64,000 nt of DNA from a virus: the IMG/VR virus record IMGVR_UViG_3300027788_000006, positions 1-64,000 of that record; one strand, written 5' to 3'. How positions within the stretch are numbered: the stretch's first letter is position 1; each line of letters begins with the position of its first letter. The notes below the pieces were generated by a model. That model made no database searches. It worked only from the letters and a program-made list of their open reading frames with translations, and was not told where the DNA came from. The position numbers and the translations under genes are program-made. Below are positions 53,156 through 60,232 of the stretch, piece by piece.

Positions 53156-54361
53156 CTATTCGTTTTTATTTACCTCAATTTCATGAGTTTTATATCTAGA
53201 ATCTGCAATAGTTTCTAAGATACTACTCACGGCCATGTCCACAATCTCTCTGTGAGAGTGCTCGGGTAGTTCACAGCTTACTTGCAAAGATAATGAAATC
53301 TCTGCCGGTTTTCTTATATATGTTAATTTTACCTCTGGTATTATAAATATATCATTAGTGTAAAAGTCTAATCTGTTCTCACGTATGGTATATAAAGGTT
53401 GTTCCCATTTTGTTGTATTAAAAGGATCATCTAATAAAGAATATATATCATCTTGTTGAACAAACTTTGCTATGCTATATACCCGTTCAAACTCAGCAGC
53501 AGTTAATGGTGTATTTTCTAACAGTCGATGTTGGTGAAAATCTGGAACAGTAGTTAAAGGAGCTCGATATAACTCATTACCATTACCATCTATAGCAAGT
53601 ATATGCCATACAGTTCCTAAAAAAGGATCAGAGTTATTAGCAGGATACGTAGCCGTATGTATTCTAAGTAAAAATCCTCCTGGTCGTTTTGCAGACTGTA
53701 AATCTTGCCATTCACCCCACCAACTCCCAATTACTCCTGCTTCTATCTCTGCTTTAAAAGCAGCAACTCCAGCTTCAGTACCATCTAAAGGAGTAGTAGT
53801 TACTTGGTCCCATAAAGTATATTGAGGCGCTTGTAATATTGGGGGGTATGTACCACCAATTTGTTGATGACTTACATCCGCTACCATATACAATCCATGT
53901 ACAGAATCAATTAATGTTGATCCTATTAAATCATCCATAGGAAGTTCAAAATATTTAAAATTAGCAAAGCTATTAATAAAAGATAGACTAGCTAATAATT
54001 CAGCCTCTGTAAGTGGTATACAGGTTTTCTTTCTCTGTAGATGAGCTCTAGTATTAACTAAATACATATAATCATCTGGGAGCACTGCACTGTCCGACCA
54101 AGTAGTACTATTTACAACTCCTTTATAATTAGTTGCAAGAGATGCTTCTTTAATAAGAGTTCTAATATCGTCAATACGCTTTTGACCTTGTTCAAAACCT
54201 TTCTGATATTTATTACCTCTACCATATTTAGTATTGATAAATTTATATTGTGCTTGATTTAATTCTAGATCAAGTTCTTGGGGTAATAGCATATCAGCTT
54301 GGAATGAATTGATCTTATCCACCCCTTGCTGAATTGCTAAATGCATTTCTCCTACATTCAT
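53156..54361 (-). CDS. Ring / stabilisation protein (crassvirus type)
   Basis: A 401-residue protein. The N-terminal 75 residues, with MHLAIQQGVDKINS, ELDLELNQAQYKFINTKYG, and FEQGQKRIDDIRTL, match the helical start of a conserved crassvirus tail-ring protein as I recall it. The rest is mixed, with aromatic strands (YMYLVNTRAHL) and a C-terminal helical block. Its place downstream of the MCP, in a 1-base gap from the preceding gene, fits assembly of the portal-tail connector. Confidence in a ring role is moderate to good; the order in the stack is not known. Confidence 0.76.
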   Translation of the reverse strand: MNVGEMHLAIQQGVDKINSFQADMLLPQELDLELNQAQYKFINTKYGRGNKYQKGFEQGQKRIDDIRTLIKEASLATNYKGVVNSTTWSDSAVLPDDYMYLVNTRAHLQRKKTCIPLTEAELLASLSFINSFANFKYFELPMDDLIGSTLIDSVHGLYMVADVSHQQIGGTYPPILQAPQYTLWDQVTTTPLDGTEAGVAAFKAEIEAGVIGSWWGEWQDLQSAKRPGGFLLRIHTATYPANNSDPFLGTVWHILAIDGNGNELYRAPLTTVPDFHQHRLLENTPLTAAEFERVYSIAKFVQQDDIYSLLDDPFNTTKWEQPLYTIRENRLDFYTNDIFIIPEVKLTYIRKPAEISLSLQVSCELPEHSHREIVDMAVSSILETIADSRYKTHEIEVNKNE

Positions 54362-54362
54362 A

Positions 54363-55175
54363 TTATAGTGCTAGTTCTTTTAGTTTAGCTCTCATTATAG
54401 TTAATTGTCCAGAATTCTTTTTATTTTTCATAAAAATTATTGAATCTTCTAGAGTTTCTCCAATCACTTCATCAATAAAGATAACTTGATTACCAATTCT
54501 TCTTAGTACTCCAGATGATACCATAGTTTCAATCTCTGCTATCGTTTCTAAGTTCTTATCTGTAGCTACTCTTAAGAATTTCTTAGGGTTTGCGTTCTTA
54601 ACCCCATATAGATTATTCTCTATTTGATCCCTAGTTAATACATCAGGATTACCATCAGATAAGATTCTTAAAACTCTCTTCATAGCAGTTTCATCAGCAG
54701 ATAATTTTATAAATTCTCTATCCGCATCTTTTAATACTTGTATTTCATTATTCCTTTTAGAGTCTTCTCTAGAAAGATCCTGAATATAAAATCTTTTATT
54801 TGTTGTAACTTCCATTTCCTCTTTAGTTAAGGATACATGAGGGTGTCTTAATGCAAATCTATACTTAATAAAATCTATAGCATTGAGAGGATTTCCGTTT
54901 GTATCCGTACCAATTTCTAATTCAACTCCTGTAAATCCTACAGGAATGGATAATTCAGTCCAAAATTTCTTAGTGTGCTTAGGCCACTCTACGTGATCTG
55001 GAGCTACATCTAAAATTCCATTTAAATACTTTGCTTCATCTTCAGGGTCAAATGCTTTTAACGGTTGGCGGTTTACAAAAACACTACTGACTTTCATAAT
55101 TGATTCAGCTTTTACCTCTTGAGGTAAATGATTGTTTAGTTCCTTTCTTCGAAGGAATACTTTTTTACTTTTCAT
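54363..55175 (-). CDS. Conserved structural-module protein of unknown role
   Basis: A 270-residue charged protein immediately after the MCP gene. The basic N-terminus (MKSKKVFLRRKEL) is followed by beta strands (SIPVGFTGVELEIGTDTNG) and helical, Arg/Glu-rich segments. The C-terminal 70 residues include a winged-helix-like stretch (IAEIETMVSSGVLRRIGNQVIF) that could be a small DNA- or protein-binding fold. A 73-base leader separates it from the MCP terminator and contains TTTAAACTTTAAAAGAAC before the start. Family not recognised; a head or connector role is inferred. Confidence 0.68.
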   Translation of the reverse strand: MKSKKVFLRRKELNNHLPQEVKAESIMKVSSVFVNRQPLKAFDPEDEAKYLNGILDVAPDHVEWPKHTKKFWTELSIPVGFTGVELEIGTDTNGNPLNAIDFIKYRFALRHPHVSLTKEEMEVTTNKRFYIQDLSREDSKRNNEIQVLKDADREFIKLSADETAMKRVLRILSDGNPDVLTRDQIENNLYGVKNANPKKFLRVATDKNLETIAEIETMVSSGVLRRIGNQVIFIDEVIGETLEDSIIFMKNKKNSGQLTIMRAKLKELAL

Positions 55176-55241
55176 AATAATAGTTCTTTTAAAGTTTAAA
55201 TTAATCGGATGTAAAGAATAACTCTCCTATAACTATTAACT

Positions 55242-55266
55242 AAAACTATGGGGGATTGCTCCCCCA
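55242..55266 (-). terminator. Terminator-like hairpin after the major capsid gene
   Basis: A perfect 7-base stem TGGGGGA/TCCCCCA (55249-55255 and 55260-55266) with loop TTGC. On the - strand it is followed by TAGTTTTAG, a modest T tract. The gap 55176-55310 also holds a small GCAC/GTGC hairpin near 55299-55308, right after the MCP stop codon. Confidence 0.7.
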
Positions 55267-55310
55267 CAGCCCTAATTAAAAACCAATATATATAGACGCA
55301 CGTTTGTGCC

Positions 55311-56738
55311 TTACGCTACACATTGAATATCTAGTGAAGTATCGAAACGTCTCAATACAATACCAGCAGTTTTCAACATGTGTACAGAAGCACCATCCAC
55401 GTCAGAAGCTCTAGAAGTTCCAGCATCAAATCCTCTAGGCACTACTGATCCTGCAACAGCCCATCTCATCATCTCACGACCTTTCTTAGAGATCATTTGA
55501 AGATTATTTTGGCCATCATAGTTAGATTGATCAACGAATACCATTCTGTAAGACTCTAAAGAGTATCCAGTAACTGGGTGTTTCGCTCGTGCTTGTGCAA
55601 CAGGTCCATGATCAAATAATGGTAATTTAACTACATTTACTGTATGACCATCTACATGCTCATAAGAAGTAAAGTAACCACTCATACCTAGTGATCTCCC
55701 GGATCCTGTGATGAATCTATTTTCACCTCCGATTTTCCAGCTATTGCTAGTATTTCCGAAGTGACCTTTTAGAGCTTCATCAAACTCTCTTGCACCACCT
55801 GTACCAGTGTACAGTGTTACTTGTTTTGCAGCTGCATCAGTCATTCCATAGAATAAGTCTCCAATAATATTTTTGATCTTAGTCTCTGTTAAAGTAGAAT
55901 AAGTATCCTTATTGATAATTTGTTCTAAAAGACCAGGACCAACAACAACAGGTTGATTGTTCTCGTCTTTCATGAAAGTTTGTCCAGCAGCATCGTAAGT
56001 TTTTTGACCATACCAGTAGTACATTTCACATTCTTCTTTGAAGTTTAACATGTGAGTATACTCTTCATAGTCCATCCATAACTTAGTTTGTTTACCTCCT
56101 TTAGTTGGTAAAGTAAACTCAGCTACAAAATCTTTAGCATTACCAGACATATGGTAAGACTTTCTTACAGTACCAATTTTGTTACGTACCTTTCCTGGAG
56201 TTTCCCAGTTAGAAGCATTTCCTCTTGAGAAATCAACTCCTACAGGTGCATACATTTGAGCCCATAAAGACCCAATAGATCCCCCAACTGTAATACCAAC
56301 CCCAGCAGGATCGATTAATTGACAAGTGTAAACCCAGTTGTTTCCAGACTGACTTGGCTCTTGCATGATTCTAGCTTGGTCTCCTACACTATTTACTAGT
56401 ACGTAAGGAAATACAAACCATTTATCAGGGAATGTTAATACAAAAGTTGCTCCAGCAGCACCCATGGTACCAGCAGTTGCAACCGAAATAGGTCGTGTCT
56501 TAAGCGTGTGAGTCTTTACTCTGTATTCATACTCTAATCTATCGATTGACTTAACATTACCAACTCCTTCTGTTAAGAAAGATAGTGGAAAACGTTTATC
56601 ATCTTTACCTGCTAGATGAGTAATGATAGGAGAAAGCTCAGTTGGCTTAGACATTAAAGCGTTAGACAGACTGTTCATGTCTGTCATTTGTGCATCATTG
56701 TAGTAATTTTTCTGCACAGTAATGTTTGTTCCGTTCAT
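55311..56738 (-). CDS. Major capsid protein (HK97-fold type, crassvirus)
   Basis: A 475-residue soluble protein in the expected place after portal and assembly genes. Length and texture fit crassvirus capsid proteins: an N-terminal arm (residues 1-60), an E-loop-like beta region (RLEYEYRVKTHTLKTRPISV at about 66-85), a long central domain, a glycine-rich GTGGAREF turn, and a C-terminal segment with KKGREMMRWAVAGSVVPRG. The gene has its own A-rich leader (ACTAAATTTAAAATAATAAAAA) and is flanked by two terminator-like hairpins, in keeping with high-level expression. No prohead protease was seen in the window. The call rests on synteny and recalled sequence texture. Confidence 0.85.
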   Translation of the reverse strand: MNGTNITVQKNYYNDAQMTDMNSLSNALMSKPTELSPIITHLAGKDDKRFPLSFLTEGVGNVKSIDRLEYEYRVKTHTLKTRPISVATAGTMGAAGATFVLTFPDKWFVFPYVLVNSVGDQARIMQEPSQSGNNWVYTCQLIDPAGVGITVGGSIGSLWAQMYAPVGVDFSRGNASNWETPGKVRNKIGTVRKSYHMSGNAKDFVAEFTLPTKGGKQTKLWMDYEEYTHMLNFKEECEMYYWYGQKTYDAAGQTFMKDENNQPVVVGPGLLEQIINKDTYSTLTETKIKNIIGDLFYGMTDAAAKQVTLYTGTGGAREFDEALKGHFGNTSNSWKIGGENRFITGSGRSLGMSGYFTSYEHVDGHTVNVVKLPLFDHGPVAQARAKHPVTGYSLESYRMVFVDQSNYDGQNNLQMISKKGREMMRWAVAGSVVPRGFDAGTSRASDVDGASVHMLKTAGIVLRRFDTSLDIQCVA

Positions 56739-56768
56739 TTTTTATTATTTTAAATTTAGTTATATTAC

Positions 56769-56790
56769 AAAAAGCTCGTTATCTGCGAGC
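56769..56790 (-). terminator. Terminator-like hairpin before the major capsid gene
   Basis: A 5-base stem GCTCG/CGAGC (56774-56778 and 56786-56790) followed on the - strand by five T (56769-56773). It lies between the acidic assembly gene and the MCP gene and can end or attenuate the upstream transcript. Confidence 0.65.
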
Positions 56791-56805
56791 GAGTTGTCGA
56801 ATTAA

Positions 56806-57957
56806 TTAAATGGAAAGATCTAGATCATCAAAATTAACGTTCTTAACATTACGTCTTTTTCTTTTATTAGATTTTAAATCCTCCTCATTGTTTGAAAGTT
56901 TATCCCTTAAAGATTGAGCGCTTCGAGTTTTAGCTCGTTTCCCTACAATCTCATCCAGATTAAACCCTTTGTACATAAGATAATCTACAGCCAATTTAAC
57001 TTCTACTTCTGCTTCTAAATGATCTATGTCCCTTTGGGTTTTACCCCCCTTATCTACAGGTTGAGAAATATAGTTATAGAAACCCCTTTTCTCTCTCTCT
57101 GTAATTTTTATACCTGCAAATTCTCTTGAGTCTTTAATTGTATCTGCAATCTCAGACCAGAATTCTGTGTTATGTTGTTCTTGTTCTGCCAGCTCTTGTT
57201 TTTGTTTCTGTTGAATCTGTGTTCTATGTTCATTTTGGTATTTAGCCATAGCATCTTTAGCTTGACCTGCTTTACCATAAAGTTTCCCACTGTCCTCATA
57301 ATCTTCTAAAAGCTCATTTATAAAATCTTGATCATGACCTTTCATATGTAAATAATTACCCAAAACATTTCTTTGAGTATTAGTATCTCCTTCTTTTATC
57401 TCTAATAACTCATAATCTCCTTCTGCATGATTAGCCTCTAAGAATGTATTAGACTTACCTCCATTCATAACATACTCTAGATGCTCTTTAACTACAGGAT
57501 ACGCTTCTAATAAATTATCAATTCGTTCGTCAGCTAATTTAGAAGCTACCTCTTGTGTCATTTTTGTTAGACCTTCTGCAGTATCTTCAAACTCATTAGA
57601 AGGATCATACCCAAGATTTGAAAGAACTTCATTTACAACTGAAGGGTCGTATACTTCTTCATCATCATCTTCATCCTCTTCGTCATCATCTTCATACTCT
57701 TCATCATCTTCATCATCGTCATCGTCCTCTTCATCTTCATCATACTCTTCTTCATCGTCATCATAATCTTCATCATAATCTTCATCTGGTTCTAAGTCTA
57801 CTTCTAGTTCATCATTTATACTATCATCATCTTCTACTTCATCCTCTATAGGATCTGCTATAGCTAAATCCTCCATTCCTTCTGAGGGGGCTACATCCTG
57901 CAGAACGTCATCAAACGAGATGTCGTCAAGCTGGATTTTGTTATTTGGTTCACTCAT
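56806..57957 (-). CDS. Acidic assembly / scaffold-like protein
   Basis: A 383-residue protein between the SLT protein and the MCP. Residues 37-104 are almost entirely Asp, Glu and Tyr, encoded by GAT/GAA runs. Residues 120-300 are helical, with a Gln/Lys/Glu-rich coiled-coil-like stretch (about 230-260). The C-terminus is basic (KSNKRKRRNVKN at about 366-377) and ends in an acidic LDLSI tail. Acidic, helical proteins just upstream of the capsid gene commonly act as scaffolds. The acidic tail could mimic DNA and keep the shell interior free until packaging. The leader has AATATATATATAAG directly before the start. Scaffold function is inference from position and composition. Confidence 0.7.
   Translation of the reverse strand: MSEPNNKIQLDDISFDDVLQDVAPSEGMEDLAIADPIEDEVEDDDSINDELEVDLEPDEDYDEDYDDDEEEYDEDEEDDDDDEDDEEYEDDDEEDEDDDEEVYDPSVVNEVLSNLGYDPSNEFEDTAEGLTKMTQEVASKLADERIDNLLEAYPVVKEHLEYVMNGGKSNTFLEANHAEGDYELLEIKEGDTNTQRNVLGNYLHMKGHDQDFINELLEDYEDSGKLYGKAGQAKDAMAKYQNEHRTQIQQKQKQELAEQEQHNTEFWSEIADTIKDSREFAGIKITEREKRGFYNYISQPVDKGGKTQRDIDHLEAEVEVKLAVDYLMYKGFNLDEIVGKRAKTRSAQSLRDKLSNNEEDLKSNKRKRRNVKNVNFDDLDLSI
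57646..57792 (-). repeat. Low-complexity Asp/Glu-coding tract
   Basis: About 150 bases of GAT/GAA/GAC trinucleotides encode residues 56-104 of the acidic protein. The purine-rich strand bias is strong and the tract is a likely site of slippage variation between relatives. Confidence 0.85.
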
Positions 57958-58003
57958 CTTATATATATATTTATTGGTTTAGGTTACAAAAATACAAATT
58001 ATA

Positions 58004-60232
58004 TTAGTATTTTTTATACTTCTTAGTTTTTTTACTAGATGCTTTATTATATAGCATTTGTGATTTATTAAACCCACCATGTTTCATTTTTAGTGGTATA
58101 TTATCTTTTAATCCCTTTTTATATTGCTCTTCAAAATCACCCTTCCCTTGTAAAACTCTCTCTACATAGCCTCTACTTTCCTCATTAAAATGAGATAACC
58201 AATTTAAATCATCAGAATATATATCTACTCCTGCTTTCTTTAATTCAGTTAATTTATTAAATGTATTTTTAGGCCCCCAATTATAAGCTATTAAAGCCTT
58301 TGCTCTCTTAACTGTCTCAGATCCATTAACCCACTCTCTATCTATTAAATTATTCATGTAATTAATCTGAATTTTCTCAGCTATATCATAAGTTTTAAGA
58401 TCTTTCATAGTAGTACTTTTAGGAACCCATCCTTTCATTTTAGCATAATCTAAAGTATCAGGCATTATTTGTGCAACACCTGTAGCCCCTTTAGGACTAA
58501 CAGCATCGTGTTTAAAACTAGATTCTTGGAAACGTTGTCTTCTTAATAATTCCTCGTAAGACATTTGTTCCTTTTGTTTAGGAACTTCATAATTTTTATA
58601 TCCACCTTTTTGATAAGAAGAATTAAATCCACCTGTTTTCTTTTTTTTATAAAGTCTAGTTTTTTTATTTCCTTTTTGAGTTTCTGAAGTACCACGTGAG
58701 AGGTGTTCTCCATATTGTTCTAAGTACTCTTCTTGACTACCTTCAAATATTCTTCTTCCAGCTTGATCCTTTAACCTAACTAACGCTAAACCGTCATCTC
58801 CTTTTGGATATGTATGTGTTCCTTGTCCAACTCTTTCAAGTGTAAAATGCTTTCCCTTCCCTAGTTTTAGGGGAATTGCTTTCATAAGTTTCTCTTCCTC
58901 CTTTCTTGGTATAGATTGTGTTGATATAGGTTTAATTTTTAAAAGTTTTTGTTTTTTCGCCCACCAAGTTCCATCTCCTCTAAAAATACTTCCTGGTGCC
59001 TCTGCTCTTGGATCCTTACCAGATACTTTTATATGTGTCTTTTCTATCTCTGTGTTATCGAACATTGGTTTCTTCTTCTTCTTCTTTTTTCTAATTTTAC
59101 CTTCAAACCACTCTTCACCTGGCTTTACATCTTCAATAGTTGATGGTACAGCTACCTGTAATGTAGGGTCTGTGTCGTATATCCTAAAGTTAGATGACGA
59201 TCCTCTGCTAGCATTCTTATAAATATAATAGGTGTAATCACCATGCGTATCATCAGAACCTCTTTTACTAGACACAAGTGTCATTCCTCTATCTAGAGCA
59301 CTTTTCTCTTTAGTCTCTGTTGTATCTCCATTGGACCCAGAAGTTTCTTGAAATCCTCCTGTTTGTCTTATAGGAAGACCAAAACCTAAAGTAGCTTCTA
59401 TTCCAGTATTCTTGTTATAACCTACTTTACCAGATAATTTTCCTAGATGACCATATACACCAGCGGTAGTTCCAGTTCCATTCACTAAATCTTGCTTACC
59501 ATAAATTCCTGCCCCATACTTCCAAGGGTCTCTCCAGTTATAACTATTACCTCCCAGTTCTCCTTCTACTCCTACAGATCCTGTAGCATCAAATGTCTTA
59601 TTGAACATCATACTTTGTTCATCTCCTTTAAATCTAGTACCTGCACTTAATCCGGCATGACCAGTCATAGGAGAATATGGAAAATGTGAACTATATCCTA
59701 GTCCACCCTTAACAGATCCAGATAAATTAGTTTTACTCATACTACCAATAGTCATACCTGCAGATCCATAAAGATTACTAGCTGAGTCTCTATTACCACA
59801 TGCAGTTTTAACTGATCCACCATTCCACTCTGCATTAGAACACATACTTATTTCAAACGGACTAGAATTGTCTATATACTCTCCTCCCTTTTTATAAGTA
59901 CCATCTGTACCCAGAGAGGTAGCTCCCCTAGAGGTTCCTGACGCTTGTCCAAATCCTATCTCCATAGAAGAAGCAGAATTCACTAGATGGGGTTTTTTTG
60001 AGCCTGTTGAGGGATGAGGTACTTTAGGCCCCGCAGGCGCCGATCCTCCAGTAGAGGCTACTTCTGGTTGTTGTGTAGGTTGTTCTTTAGCAGGCTGAGA
60101 CTCTTCTTGTATAGCGGCTTCTTCAGCCATTAACTCTTCAGCTTCGTGTATAGCTTCAAATGCAGGTTTATCTACAGATCCATTTAAGGACCCTTTAATT
60201 ATATCTAATTTTTCTTTTGATGATAAAGGCAT
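58004..60232 (-). CDS. Virion lytic transglycosylase (SLT) with beta-barrel-like region
   Basis: A 742-residue protein between portal and assembly genes. The C-terminal domain (about 560-700) is a soluble lytic transglycosylase: ES at 570-571 gives the catalytic Glu, GATGVAQIMPDT at 582-593 the signature loop, and AYNWG at 649-653 the third motif. It would cut glycan strands during DNA entry. Residues 150-290 are a row of Gly-rich amphipathic strands (for example GSVGVEGELGG, GVYGHLGKLSGKVGYNKN) that look like part of an outer-membrane beta-barrel or a beta-solenoid. Residues 380-390 are polylysine. The GG motif occurs at 116-117, 292-294, 534-536, 543-545 and 719-721. It starts in a TAATG overlap with the portal gene. 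Enzyme domain firm; barrel inference tentative. Confidence 0.82.
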   Translation of the reverse strand: MPLSSKEKLDIIKGSLNGSVDKPAFEAIHEAEELMAEEAAIQEESQPAKEQPTQQPEVASTGGSAPAGPKVPHPSTGSKKPHLVNSASSMEIGFGQASGTSRGATSLGTDGTYKKGGEYIDNSSPFEISMCSNAEWNGGSVKTACGNRDSASNLYGSAGMTIGSMSKTNLSGSVKGGLGYSSHFPYSPMTGHAGLSAGTRFKGDEQSMMFNKTFDATGSVGVEGELGGNSYNWRDPWKYGAGIYGKQDLVNGTGTTAGVYGHLGKLSGKVGYNKNTGIEATLGFGLPIRQTGGFQETSGSNGDTTETKEKSALDRGMTLVSSKRGSDDTHGDYTYYIYKNASRGSSSNFRIYDTDPTLQVAVPSTIEDVKPGEEWFEGKIRKKKKKKKPMFDNTEIEKTHIKVSGKDPRAEAPGSIFRGDGTWWAKKQKLLKIKPISTQSIPRKEEEKLMKAIPLKLGKGKHFTLERVGQGTHTYPKGDDGLALVRLKDQAGRRIFEGSQEEYLEQYGEHLSRGTSETQKGNKKTRLYKKKKTGGFNSSYQKGGYKNYEVPKQKEQMSYEELLRRQRFQESSFKHDAVSPKGATGVAQIMPDTLDYAKMKGWVPKSTTMKDLKTYDIAEKIQINYMNNLIDREWVNGSETVKRAKALIAYNWGPKNTFNKLTELKKAGVDIYSDDLNWLSHFNEESRGYVERVLQGKGDFEEQYKKGLKDNIPLKMKHGGFNKSQMLYNKASSKKTKKYKKY

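Noticed and set aside
57618-57851. + strand frame with a spectacular His/Leu-rich product
   Set aside because: It is simply the reverse reading of the GAT/GAA tract of the acidic protein; composition alone explains it.
57987-57994. TATTTTTG on the - strand as a Bacteroidota TAnnTTTG promoter element
   Set aside because: No TTG -33 element lies 17-19 bases upstream, and this octamer is common by chance in such AT-rich DNA.
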